From assembly GCA_037954235.1 (NCBI GenBank), contig JBBMOA010000004.1:6232001-6296000 (forward strand): 64,000 nucleotides of DNA. Direction: 5' to 3'. The stretch's first letter is position 1, and each line of letters starts with the position of its first letter. Of the stretch, positions 1-10,094 are shown one piece after another. The translations under genes and the position numbers were made by a program. The DNA comes from Aulostomus chinensis (taxonomy: Eukaryota; Chordata; Actinopteri; Syngnathiformes; Aulostomidae). The notes below the pieces were generated by a model. It was not told the DNA's origin and ran no database searches. It worked only from the letters and a program-made list of their open reading frames with translations.

Positions 1-262
1 GTTCTCCTGTGATATCACCTGGAGTAATTATACTTGATATACACTAATGTATCCGCGGGGGGGAGGAGAACACAGACGCTGCAACACAATATCCCTGACT
101 CCCGCTAATGGTAAAGATAAGAGCTACGCTTTAATAAAATAAAAGTTTATCATGAGTGCATTCTTACGCAAGGGACAAACTGCTAATCCTCTTCCCTTTA
201 CACAGCGTCCCACCACCCTCTTCAAAGCATAGCTGCTCCTAAATTATTCAGAGGATACTTAC
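1..262 (-). other. arhgef39: arhgef39 intron following the second coding exon (partial)
   Basis: This stretch lies directly after the splice donor at 262-261 (minus strand reads CA then GTAAGT) and continues off the left edge. I could not place the next exon with confidence: AG dinucleotides with short pyrimidine stretches occur near 1-30 on the minus strand, but none continues the reading frame in a way I can match to the family. Nothing else is recognisable here. Confidence 0.6.
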
Positions 263-357
263 TGGTTTACTGAATGAATGGCTTTAATTGAACTGAAGAT
301 GCTTTCGCTAATGTCCTGCCTCAGGGTTCCTTTGGCCTTCAAGATCTCCACAAAGTA
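263..357 (-). CDS. arhgef39: arhgef39 second coding exon, early DH domain (gene runs off the left edge)
   Basis: The minus strand reads TACTTTGTG..., coding YFVEILKAKGTLRQDIS and ending SVN plus the first two bases of the next codon. It is preceded by a pyrimidine-rich tract and CAG (acceptor AG at 359-358) and followed by GTAAGT (donor at 262-261). The exon is 95 bp and starts in phase 0, so it joins the upstream exon in frame as LVTT-YFVEILKAKG. As I remember it, human ARHGEF39 has the matching segment YF-x-x-ILKAKGTLR at the same place, right after its ELLETERRY helix. ARHGEF39 is a DH-PH exchange factor that loads GTP onto Rho-family GTPases in the cytosol and at the membrane; this exon covers the end of the first conserved DH helix. 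The rest of the DH domain and the PH domain lie outside the window. Confidence 0.85.
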
Positions 358-1133
358 CTGTGAGAAATAGAGAGGGAGACACAAGCTCAGCATCAGAACC
401 AGCCCGTCTCTAGTGCCGTCACCAATGAACATCGAAGGGCTTCGTTTTATGAAAAGAAGCTGCTTTAATATTGACATCTGGATTATGCTAAACAATGAGG
501 GTGATTGTATTATTGACACCGAACCGCCGCCTTCAAACAGAGCGCCTGGTGGCGTGATGCGATGCTGCAGATCCGCGTGGCTCATGCGAGGAGCAAGTGC
601 AGAGGGTTGCTGTTGTCACAAAGCGACAGCTGGGTCGGTCTCAAGTCATTTGAAGCGAAAATGGAATTAGCGAATTGAATGTGCACTTGGCCTAAAATGA
701 CTGCTAATTGGAGTGAGCGGGCGGAGTGTGAGTAATTGTGTAGAAATTAGGCGACACTGGTGGGTGGTAAAGTCTGTTCTCTACACAGGAAGTAGGACTG
801 CAGTGAATATGCGACGTACAGCAGAGGAGAAACACTGATGCACGTGAATATGTCGCCCCTGCAGCAGATGCAGCGTCTTTATTCACTGAACATTGTTATT
901 ACTGAACGTCAAAGACACTTTTTTATTTATTGCACCCTGGAATTATGAAAAAAAAAAAAAGTGCACTCACTTCATTTTCTTCATGGAGAACATAATTATG
1001 AATGTTGTAACCCTTCATATAATACAAGACTGCATCAATACAACTAAGGAGAAGCTTATCAATAAGCTTGTCTGGCTCCTAACATGATGGACGGCGAGAG
1101 GCGCCCCTGTCAGCCGGCAGCCAGCGTACGTAC
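358..1133 (-). other. arhgef39: arhgef39 intron between the two coding exons
   Basis: This 776-bp interval is bounded on the minus strand by a GTACGT donor (1133-1128) and a TTTCTCACAG acceptor (ending at 358). It contains a poly-A run near 948-960 on the plus strand and no other recognised element. Translations across it are closed in every frame that would join the exons. Confidence 0.75.
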
Positions 1134-1283
1134 AGTGGTGACCAGCTCCAGCTGTTGGCAGTAGCGCTGTTCTGTCTTCACCAACTCTTTGGCTGTTCGG
1201 CAGCGTTTCCTCTCCCAGCGCTCCCTCTGCTCCTTGATACTGTCCCGCACGAGTGGATCGGATGGACAGGGAGAAAAACTCAT
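1134..1283 (-). CDS. arhgef39: arhgef39 first coding exon, protein N-terminus and start of the DH domain
   Basis: These 50 codons run from the ATG at 1283-1281 to a GTACGT donor at 1133. The start sits in a strong Kozak setting (GCGACCATGAG) and lies 22 bp inside the exon, whose acceptor is a pyrimidine-rich tract ending CACAG at 1306. The peptide begins MSFSPCPSD and then reads EQRERWERKR, TAKELVKTEQRYCQQ and LELVTT. From memory this matches the human ARHGEF39 N-terminus (EQRARWERKR, then TARELLETERRY). The ELVKTEQRY stretch is the first conserved helix of DH domains, which contacts the switch region of the Rho GTPase. A short N-terminal tail directly before the DH domain is normal for this small RhoGEF. 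Other RhoGEFs share the ELxxTExxY motif, but the adjoining ILKAKGTLR favours ARHGEF39. Confidence 0.88.
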
Positions 1284-1305
1284 GGTCGCGGTGGCGAGGA
1301 CAACC
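1284..1305 (-). other. arhgef39: 5' untranslated part of the arhgef39 first coding exon
   Basis: Twenty-two bases lie between the splice acceptor AG (1307-1306) and the start codon at 1283. The upstream tract on the minus strand (about 1310-1345) is rich in C and T with no internal AG near its end, as expected of a real acceptor. This implies at least one upstream non-coding exon. Confidence 0.7.
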
Positions 1306-2901
1306 CTGTGAAAGATGCGCGCAGGAGGACAGAGACGGGTTAAGAGACAGCTCGGCACTGAGGGGCCAGTTATGTACGACCAGAGTTGGACATCTTTCCA
1401 AGTCAGAAGTGGCGTCGCTCCTCCTGACTGGAACCCGGTCTGGGTTACTGGGACGGTGGGCAGTACTGTGAACATGTCTCTGATTACAAATCCGATATTT
1501 ATCTGAATTCATTCTGACTTGAATTCAGCAGATTTCAGTCTATAAAAACACCCTAAAGGGAAAGCAAATGGATCAGAAGTGCAGGTTTAAACTGGCACTT
1601 CATCAGTGAGTGGACTTAATGGTCCTTTCAGTCGCGGTCGCTCTCCCTTTCTCTCCCTCTTTGCTATCATCACTGTTGAGGAAAGAAAACAATCAGTCTT
1701 TTATTTATAGGCTATTACAAGTGTTTGGGAAATAAATTAATGGGCTCTATTTTTCAAATTCATCATTTCTGTCAGCGATTTTCTTTTTAATCTCATGTAA
1801 AAACAAATGTATCCAGTCATGAGCGTCGATAGGTGGACCTGCTGTCGCTAGGACTTGTCACGGAGGGGTAACTGCACGATCTGGGCTGGAGACACGTTTC
1901 AGAGGATTGTTCTGACCATACAGTGAAATCACGTCAAACTGGCTACACATCCGGTGTTGCCAAAAGGGGCGCGCCCACTGCCCAGTAGCCAGTGGTCACT
2001 TCATCCGACCCCGTCCAGGCTAGCGTCCTCCTCCCTGCAGCCCCTCATTAATGTCATCTCCGTGAGCTGCAGAGAGCCCAGCTTCAGCAGCAATTAACCC
2101 CTGGACCGTCCCAGAGGAGCCCTGCACTGTAAACAAGAGGGCGGGATCAATACCAGCCAGGGTACAGCTCTCCCACTGAGACCCTCACAAGGTGAGCCTG
2201 ACGCTCGCTGTGGAGATGAAACGCTAACCTCCTATCAGCACCACGCCGACTGATTTTAGCAGTCTGATCGCAGCATCGACCCTGCTAGTTGATAGCTCAA
2301 GTCACACGTTTATGGTCATTAACTTCATTACAAGCACACAACTTGCCAACATTCTGCCCGTCGTGAGCAGGGACACACAATTAATCCAGATGTGATCAAA
2401 CCCCAAAGTGACCTGCTGCGACGGTGAAGGGCTCGTTTGTGTGGTCAGGAGTTGAGCTGCGGCTGGTTCTCTCCCTCCACGTCACAGGAACCACCTGGGC
2501 GTACACAGGAGAGGGACTCTGGCGGAACACAGGAGAGGAACTCTGGCGGAACACAGGAGAGGAACTCTGCCGGAACACAGGAGAGGAACTCTGCCACAAG
2601 AACTGCAGTTGGGCACTTTCTCCACATCCAGCAGCACCGGCGGTTTGACAGTTACGTCCCCAGTGGAAGGTGTTTCACGTCTTCATAAACTAAATTCACT
2701 GTCTCACACGAGTCCACAATAACACAGTATTTGTATGGTTCGGTTCGTACTCTGAAAGTGGCAGTACTCCTCCCTGAACTTCAACCACCAAATGAAAGTA
2801 CTACAACGAGGCCGACATGAACGCAGTGTTAAAGTTGAGCAGTTTTACCCCCTCCATGACGTAAATGTCCGTCAGTGTAACAGAGTGTTAGAGACACTCA
2901 C
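1306..2901 (-). other. arhgef39: arhgef39 first intron
   Basis: This roughly 1.6-kb interval lies between the proposed donor at 2901-2900 (GTGAGT) and the acceptor at 1307-1306. It contains a 24-bp minisatellite (2503-2598) and otherwise unremarkable sequence with no open frame of note. Its status as an intron depends on the non-coding exon model at 2902. Confidence 0.55.
2503..2598 (+). repeat. 24-bp minisatellite, four copies
   Basis: Four head-to-tail copies of a 24-bp unit beginning ACACAGGAGAGGAACTCTGG start at 2503, 2527, 2551 and 2575. They differ by only a few bases (GGGACT versus GGAACT, GGCGGA versus GCCGGA). Because 24 is a multiple of three, the array leaves reading frames open on both strands, so the open frames across it are artefacts. 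It lies inside the proposed first intron of arhgef39. Confidence 0.95.
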
Positions 2902-2975
2902 CTCCAGCTAACGACTCCTCTGTTTGAGCGAGGCGCTCTTTTCGGTCGGAGCTTCCTACTTCCGCGTGTCACGTT
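2902..2975 (-). other. arhgef39: Probable non-coding first exon of arhgef39 (5' end approximate)
   Basis: On the minus strand, directly downstream of the CpG-rich promoter, the sequence ends ...GCTGGAG and is followed by GTGAGTGTC, a near-ideal splice donor (GT at 2901-2900). Joining it to the acceptor at 1306 gives a 5' UTR with no intervening coding potential. The right-hand boundary is only an estimate, set below the CCAAT box at 2988-2994; no start-site element such as TATA is visible. Confidence 0.5.
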
Positions 2976-3110
2976 GACGCGCATGCTGATTGGCGGCTCC
3001 GCCCTCACGTGGGCGCAGCTGGCGGGACGTCGTCACTCCGAGCGGCCCGGTGCGTCCGGGCGTTCGCCTTGATGTTTGAACGGGTGACGTCACGGCCATG
3101 TCTGAGTCAG
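2940..3110 (-). promoter_or_regulatory. arhgef39: CpG-rich promoter of arhgef39, possibly bidirectional
   Basis: This is one of the densest CpG stretches in the window. It carries an ETS-type site (ACTTCCG, 2958-2964), an NF-Y CCAAT box (GCCAATC on the minus strand, 2988-2994), a CACGTG E-box (3006-3011), an E2F-like TGGCGGGA (3020-3027), a TTTGAA (3075-3080) and a perfect palindromic CRE TGACGTCA (3085-3092). There is no TATA box. The set resembles cell-cycle and housekeeping promoters, which fits a proliferation-linked RhoGEF, though that link is inference. The order CCAAT, E2F, TTTGAA also reads sensibly on the plus strand, so a divergent transcript is possible; I see no coding exon for one. 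Confidence 0.7.
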
Positions 3111-4220
3111 TTCTTTGGAGAGACTGACCGGCTCACGCGGGTGTCAAACACACAATGTTGTGCTGCTGTCGCTAGGTGACTGTTATGCTGTTATTTTTTA
3201 GTCTCCAGCTTTGTTTTCGGGATTTTCCTGTTTTGTTCTCCCCTGTTCTTGTGTCTGCCTGTCTTTGTGTTTTTGAGTGCATGTTTGTGTCTTGTATTTC
3301 TTGATAATCCAGCTGCAGTTAAAGTAGAATGAAAGAGAAACTAACGAGAGTCCCTGAGCGTCTCCATCTCCCTCCCAGACCCTCAACAGCTTTGCAGTAA
3401 ATGTCTGAGAGTACTTGGTTTTTTACTTAAAGACACAACTGAACTGCCAACAAGTGGCGGAGCCCTGATGATGTGGGAGTGGCTCCTCCAGAAGAAAACA
3501 CTGCTCAGCAGTTTGCAGCTCATTATGAGATAAAAGTGATGCCCTCAGTAATCAGGCCGTGACGCAGGAGGCTACAGTGTGAAATCCACCAGGACTGAGG
3601 ACTTTCAAGTGAAAAAATAGGATGCATTTTTCTGGAGCGTCTCCCAGGCTGCCGCTCGGGTTGCCTGCAGGTCCACGGAGCAGCGAGAACACTGACATCT
3701 AGTGCTGATAGGAGCCGCGCCTGCCGCAGACAGCACCGCAGCACGGCTGCTCTCGCGCCTCTGCTCTTCAATATGGAACTCAATAACCAGCTTCCCTCGC
3801 GCAGGTCGGGGGAGGAGTGTTCATCGCTCCACACTCAGGGTTTGTAGAGGGACCCTCCAACGCTGGATCAGCAGGGCTGGCGAGGGGAGGTCTGCACTCA
3901 CCGGACACTGAAAGAGAGGCTTTGATGGTGGGAAATGTTGAACTTGGACAATTTTGGCACGTCATCAATATATTTCCATATGTAGGAAAAAACATTTTGA
4001 TCAGTAAAAAAAGATTTACAGATATCTCAAAATTATTTCTAGATATCTACAATTAAATTTCAACATTGTAAAAGGACCCGTGAAATGTTTACTTCAGATT
4101 TTAAAACTTGTACGTTCAATATTTCTGGATCCAGCATTTCATCAAACATTCGCCAAATAACCTTCAGATTTATTAGACATAGAATGTGGAGTACAAGTAA
4201 TGCATGACATCTGCTCCGGT
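3111..4220. other. Intergenic, no gene seen
   Basis: No convincing exon is visible. The plus strand at about 3195-3310 is a T-rich tract (TAGCTTTGTTTTC-like with repeated CCTGTTTTG) resembling ends of dispersed fish repeats, but I cannot assign it. Open frames here are short and have no recognisable similarity. Confidence 0.5.
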
Positions 4221-4399
4221 CCAGGACCCGTCCTCCAGGGACCCGTCCTCGACCCGTCCTTCAGGGACCCGTCCTTCATTGACCTGTCCTCCAGGGACCC
4301 GTCCTTCAGGGACCCGTCCTTCATGGATTCGTCCTTCAGGGACCCGTCTGTCATGGACCCGTCCTTCAGGGACCCGTCCTCCAGGGACCCGTCCTTCAG
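4221..4399 (+). repeat. 15-bp minisatellite (GACCCGTCCTTCAGG)n
   Basis: About twelve imperfect copies of a 15-bp unit, GACCCGTCCTTCAGG with CTC/TTC and CAGG/CATG variants, run head to tail. The unit length is a multiple of three, so the array stays open in several frames and encodes DPSFR-type repeats that look like protein but are not. One early copy is truncated to about 10 bp (near 4245-4255). Confidence 0.93.
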
Positions 4400-4908
4400 C
4401 TCCCAGTCAAAGCCCAGATGCAGGGATTCAGCTTTGGGACGTAACACGGACCTGGAGACGCTGTTACACTCTCACCTGTGCTCATCACCACAATTTAAGC
4501 TCTTCCAAAATGCAGAGTTGTCGTTGTCAAGATTTTAACTGTCCAAGCAAACAGACTCACATTTTTCTGCACGACCCTCCAAGTGACAGAAATTAGAAAC
4601 CAGGATTCAGGATGGAAACTAATTTGGGGACGTGTTCCGACACCCGCGGCAGAAATCTCCCTCTGTCTTCGGCTCCGTTAACTCAACAAACCATCACCTC
4701 AAACCTGACTGCTGATGTGTGAACTGGACATCAAACGGCTGGTTAGTTTTGTCAAATAAGTGAGAACCAGTCACTCTAGTAAGAGACGAATACCCCGTGA
4801 AGTACACGTCTGGCGAGGAGCGAGGGCAGGACCCAGGCTGTTATCCTGCAGGACAGTAGGTGGAATGATGGAGGTCAGTTTTCTGATGTGTGGAATCAGT
4901 CAGGGTCG

Positions 4909-4910
<2 letters not shown>

Positions 4911-4962
<52 letters not shown>
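4911..4962 (+). repeat. (AC)26 microsatellite
   Basis: This is an uninterrupted AC dinucleotide run. The flanks at about 4865-4905 and 5045-5080 both contain GGAGGTCAGT followed by a TTCTxTGAxGTG-like string. The array may therefore lie inside a short local duplication. Confidence 0.98.
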
Positions 4963-4967
<5 letters not shown>

Positions 4968-6379
4968 AGGGGACACTATGGGAACACAAGAGGGAAAACT
5001 CCCCTGATCCTGAGGGTTCTGGGGTCTGAGACGAGGGAGCCGCCAAAGATGGAGGTCAGTCAGGGAGGTTCTCTGACGTGGGATCATGAGATCATTTTCA
5101 AAAGATCCCAACGGTGATCCAGTCGACCCGATGAAGCCGTCGCTGCTGATCTCACTCCAGTGACCAACGTGTCGATCAAACAGCGGGTCGCGACATTTTC
5201 ATAAAAATGATGTGCAGTTTGACACAGGACATTCTCATTAATTTCTCAGGAAATATGACAAGAACCTCTGTGCTCTTCATGTGCACTTCCCCAAGCCGCC
5301 ACCAGGAGCATCTCCTCCACGTAGGTTCACATACAAACATTGCAGATGAAGGTCATTAAAGGTCTGAGGTCTGTGGCGTGGACGGAGGCGGCACGCCGCC
5401 TTATTTGCTCTCGAACCCGTTCATAAATGCGACTACAGTTCCACATGCAAACATTAAATCTGACCTGCCATTCACCTTCAAGAGTGACGGCTGCGGGAGG
5501 GCGGGAGCCGAGGTTTACTCCGGTTTAATGTTTTTCAATTTCACATTTCTGTTTTCACGTGCTATTTAATCACCTGTCAGTAGCAGAAGAAAATTCCTTC
5601 CCACAAGCTGTTTTCCACATGTGATTTATCTGCGAGGAGACTTCAACGGAGGCAGAACGATGGACTCAAAGCAGCTCCCGCACACCCAGAGCAGGATATC
5701 AGGTGATGTGTGCGGCGTCGGAGAAGAGTGAGGTGGAACTCTGCAAATTGCTGAACAGATAAAATGCATCTTTAATGAGAGGATTATTAAAATGCATTAT
5801 ATCGGTGGGCCCTCTCTTTATTGTTTTCAATTTTATTGTGTTTCCAGTACATTTGGTATTATAATAATTGGCCCCAAAACAGACCGGTGCAAATTAGGCC
5901 TATTTTGCCTTCAGGCAATTGAGACATGAACGGTGCAGGAGACCACAGACAAAGGGTCCGTTTTTTTACCCGAGGATACGGGGAGAAAAGTAAAAGTGTC
6001 AATAATCTACACAAGTGGTGGAACTCTCCCAAGGTTCTGGAGCCCTTCGGTGTATTATTCATACCAGCTATCGCCAGAGGACTCATAATTGACCTCTGCA
6101 CTTTGCAAAAAAAAAAAAAAAAAGAAAAGAAAAAAACTTCATGAGATGAAAGAATGTGATGTTTTGTAATTCAACTTTTGAGTCCCCCTCTCCCCAATCC
6201 AATAGTATTGAATTGCAGGTCATGAATTATTCAACACATGGGAGGCAAGGCTACCTTAGAAGATGTTATATGAAACAAGGTTGCAAGACCAAAAGGTATC
6301 AAATGAGTTGGCTCAAAAAGAGGAAAAAAAACCCAAACAAATAAAAGTCACATCCAAATAAATAGAAGCGCTGTTAGAC
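4963..6379. other. Intergenic, no gene seen
   Basis: No recognised gene or mobile element. A poly-A/AG tract lies at about 6107-6137. From about 5740 the sequence becomes AT-rich and repeat-poor and grades into the candidate regulatory block at 6.4 kb. Confidence 0.5.
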
Positions 6380-6635
6380 AGAAATCTCTTAAGTGAATAC
6401 ACGGGAAATATTACTGTCAAATAGCACTTTCCCCATCGAACGCTGGCACTTGATGTGAGAAAATCTCTTAAGTGTTTATTGATGTGGAATCCCATTATCT
6501 ACCTTTGCTGAAGGGGGGCAAATACTTCATTTATGTTTTAGTGCTTCAGCTCCGGCACTTCACTTAACTTTTGAGTTATAATTAATGTTTTTGTCAAATG
6601 GTAATCATGGCATCAAGTGTTGACACTTGAGTCGG
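6380..6635. promoter_or_regulatory. Candidate enhancer: cluster of six NKX2-type sites
   Basis: Six exact matches to the NKX2-family consensus TYAAGTG lie within about 240 bp: TTAAGTG at 6389-6395 and 6468-6474, TCAAGTG at 6613-6619, and the reverse form CACTTRA at 6447-6453, 6561-6567 and 6624-6630. The last pair forms an inverted repeat, TCAAGTGT-tg-ACACTTGA (6613-6630). A 14-mer, AAATCTCTTAAGTG, occurs twice (6382-6395 and 6461-6474). The block is AT-rich and free of simple repeats. I infer a tissue-specific enhancer; no target gene is in view. Confidence 0.4.
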
Positions 6636-7548
6636 GCTTCTGGGCAGCTCAGAAGAGCATAATTGTATCAGTTAGACTTTAAAAATTGTACCGCACTTGG
6701 AGTTTGTGTCTGCATTTGTTTGAGAACTCTTGAGGAGGCAGAACTACGTAAATGAGGACATTCAAATCTTATCTAACGGAAACTTTTGCCGCGGCGGAGA
6801 TGTAATGATCCTAGAATCTGGGGTTGGAGTGGTGTAAATCAAGCATTAGCACGCTGATGAGAAAAGTGCTTCTTTTTTCTCAAATTGTTCAGAAGCAATT
6901 AGTGAAATTGGCAATTGTCTACCTTTAGTAGCCTTGGTTGAAACTCTCAGTCAGCCTTTAGAACCGGGCACTCCACACTCCGCTGCGGCTTTGTGTTTTG
7001 TAGAATGGTGAGCTCATTAAAGTGAAATGACCATTTGGCCTTGAGAGAGAAAAAATAATCACATGGAAACAAACAGCTGCACAAAACTGAGTGACACTCG
7101 AGTGGTGGAGGACCATCAAACGTCCGTGTGTTTGCAAAACCCAGCGGTTTTCATGGATAATGATAAACTGTCATGCCCGCAATTACTGAAAGCACTGGAT
7201 GGCAGGCTTTTTTATGTGTGTCAATGAGGTCTGCTCCTAATTGATGGTCAGGGACACCAACTCACTCAAAAACTGTCGCTCAAGCGTCAAACTGCAAAAG
7301 GGGCTTGGATTGAATTGCCAGACGGACCAAGGTCTGCAGGCTGGAGAGGCTGCGGGTTCGGTGGCACGCTATCAAAGGCTCTCTTTATTATCAGCACACG
7401 ACAGAGGCCCTCGCCGCACCCACCAGTGCCGGTGGAGGAGGCGCCGATGCAGCCGACGGCAACAGAGGAGAAATAAAAACGCTGCTGTGAATGGAACAGG
7501 TTTATCAAAGCTACCGGAGCCGGTTTACACGGAGGGAGAGAGACAGGG
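6636..7548. other. AT-rich intergenic sequence, possible continuation of the regulatory block
   Basis: No gene is recognised. Up to about 7100 it is AT-rich and repeat-poor, with several TAATTG/CAATTA-like strings typical of conserved non-coding DNA. From 7240 to 7545 it is more GC-rich and borders the tetranucleotide array. The long open frames that start here stay open only because they run into that array. Confidence 0.4.
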
Positions 7549-8557
7549 AATCCATCCATCCACCCATCCGTCTATCCATCTGTCCATCCATCCACCCATC
7601 CGTCTATCCACCCATCCATCTATCATCCATCCATCTATCTATCCACCCATCCATCTATCATCCATCCATCTATCTATCATCTATCCATCCATCCGTCTAT
7701 CCATCTATCCATCCATCCACCCATCCGTCTATCCATCTGTCCATCATCCACCCATCTGTCTATCCATCTATCTATCCACCCATCCATCTATCATCCATCC
7801 ATCTATCTATCATCTATCCATCCATCCGTCTATCCATCTATCCATCCATCCACCCATCCGTCTATCCATCTGTCCATCATCCACCCATCTGTCTATCCAT
7901 CTATCATCCACCCATCCATCCATCCATCCATCCATCCACCCATCCATCCATCCATCCATCCATCCATCCACCCATCCATCCATCCACCCATCCACCCATC
8001 CATCTATCCATCCACCCATCCATCCATCCATCCATCCATCCACCCATCCATCCATCCATCCATCCATCCATCCACCCATCCATCCATCCACCCATCCACC
8101 CATCCATCTATCCATCCACCCATCCATCCATCCATCCATCCATCCACCCATCCATCTACCCATCCATCTATCCATCTATCCATCCACCCATCCACCCATC
8201 CATCTATCCATCCACCTATCCATCCATCCATCCATCTATCATCCACCCATCCATCCATCCATCCATCCATCCATCCACCCATCCATCTATCTATCTATCC
8301 ATCCACCCATCCATCCACCCATCCATCTATCCATCCACCCATCCATCCACCCATCCATCTATCTATCTATCCATCCACCCATCCATCCACCCATCCATCT
8401 ATCCATCCACCCATCCATCCACCCATCCATCCATCCATCCATCCATCCATCCACCCATCCATCTATCTATCTATCCATCCACCCATCCATCCACCCATCC
8501 ATCTATCCATCCACCCATCCATCTATCCATCCACCCATCCATCTATCCATCTATCAT

Positions 8558-8593
<36 letters not shown>

Positions 8594-8749
8594 CTATCAT
8601 CCACCCATCCATCCATCCATCCATCCATCCATCCACCCATCCATCCATCCATCCACCCATCCATCTATCCATCCATCCACCCATCCATCTATCCATCCAC
8701 CCATCCATCCACCCATCCATCCATCCATCTATCCACCCATCCATCCATC
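7549..8749 (+). repeat. 1.2-kb ATCC tetranucleotide array with higher-order structure
   Basis: A near-continuous (ATCC)n/(TCCA)n array carries ACCC, TCTA, TCTG and TCGT variants. Variant positions are patterned. A 133-bp block starting at 7633 is repeated apparently identically at 7766, and CTATCTATCTATCC strings at 8287, 8359 and 8463 mark a second, shorter period of about 72 bp. Three-base ATC units interrupt the phase in places. The array has no stop codon on the plus strand, giving open frames of over 450 codons made of HPSI/PSIH repeats; these are artefacts, not genes. Confidence 0.98.
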
Positions 8750-9904
8750 AACAGCTCAGTCTCTGTTCAGGCCATGTGAGAGGACGCTGGAGTTCCTGGA
8801 GAGAACCAGTAACTCTAAAATCGTAACAAAAGCACGTCATGAATCTTGAGTGAGACATGTCTTAAACAGTGATTGACATTTCAAAACTTTTCCAGGCCTT
8901 GAAATGGCCATTGACAAATATCAAGACTTTTCCAGGATTTCCATGACCTATAAAAACCTGTGTTGATCGAACTCTCACACACCCGGTGGCATCTTTGGAT
9001 GTGACAGGTGAAAGATTAGAACCAGCGCAAGCAGACGGCTGCATGTGTCCACGTATGGTCAGCAGAACCTAAACAGGAAGTGTGACATCATCTCCTCTGT
9101 TCGCTGGGTTTTGCCCGTCACACTTAGCATCCATGTTAAGCTACCAGAAGATCTTAACCTCAGTTTTAAAGTAGATCAGAGCTCAAGTAGCAAACAGAAC
9201 GCTGCTGTAGAACTTTGGATCGGGAACGTTCAGACATTTCACACGGACCTTGAAGAACCCACTGCAGCCAGACTATCAATTCTGAGGATGAACATGCAAG
9301 AGCAGCAACCCTCTTCATCGCCACCTTATTTTTAGTGCTCTTTTATCTCAGTATAATTGGTTTATTCTCCAGAGGTATTTTTTTATTTTCAAAGCCAATC
9401 CTTTTTTTTATTTCATTCTTCACAAAGGAAGCCTGAGAGTGCTGTTATTGCTTATTTCCTCCAAACACATCATTAGTACTGCTCCTGATGTACCTATTGT
9501 AGATTCCGTGCTTCAGGTGTCATCAGATGAATCTAACAATGGACCGTTATTTCACATTTGATGCTTCAAAAAAGAAAAGAGAAAAGAAAAGAAAAAGCTT
9601 TTACAATAATCAGAGGTATCAGAGGCCCTGGAGATTTACCAGGCTTCCTACCACCACCTTCTCCTCACTGGAGGTGGAGATTTGATGAGGCTTGTTCCTG
9701 GCGGAGGGGTGCTGGCAGGGTTGTTCCAAGTACTCAGTAAATTGATTTTCAGTAAATTGAATATTCAGTTCAAAGTAATGATGGATTTTCATTGAATTTT
9801 GTTCAGTTTCACTCTTATTATTGATAAGATGTCGATAATTCCAAAGATGATTTTTCATTCTCTGAGTTTAGCTTCCTTGAAATCGTCCATTGCAGACAAG
9901 GATG
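8750..9904. other. Intergenic, no gene seen
   Basis: No exon or complete mobile element is recognised. Near 8866-8965 the string AAACTTTTCCAGG-like recurs twice (8883 and 8927, the latter AGACTTTTCCAGG), suggesting a small local duplication. An A/G-rich tract lies at about 9567-9597. Confidence 0.45.
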
Positions 9905-9990
9905 TGTCACAGTGACCTTTGACCTTTGACCACCAGCTCCTCTTTGATTTCCATTTGAGTCATACTTGAAGAAATTCCCTCTTGGTGTAA
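9905..9990 (-). repeat. Remnant of a DR1-bearing dispersed repeat
   Basis: The plus strand reads GTGACCTTTGACCTTTGACC followed by ACCAGCTCC and TTTGAGTCATACTTGA. On the minus strand this is the same GGTCAAAGGTCA-containing segment found at 14.55 kb and 51.2 kb, which belongs to a repeat common in fish genomes. It contains a perfect AGGTCA-A-AGGTCA direct repeat (DR1) at 9913-9925, the consensus for RXR/PPAR and HNF4 binding. Confidence 0.5.
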
Positions 9991-10094
9991 CGGGAGACGA
10001 TATATGATACCCCGTTAGATCGTCTCTGCGTTGTGATGTTGTAGGACCAACGGCTGGCGGTCAGAAATGTTGACTCCGACGAAGACACCCAGAC

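Noticed and set aside
4200..4596. Overlapping open frames encoding DPSFRDPS- and TRPSGTRPS-type repeats
   Set aside because: The frames are created by the 15-bp minisatellite and are open in several registers at once.
7549..8749. CRISPR-like array of repeats and spacers
   Set aside because: The period is four bases with no unique spacers; this is a tetranucleotide array in a vertebrate genome.
7241..8849. Very long plus-strand open frames (about 450-510 codons) rich in HPSIHPSI
   Set aside because: They arise only because the ATCC tetranucleotide array contains no stop codon in any plus-strand frame; the flanking codons show no gene features.
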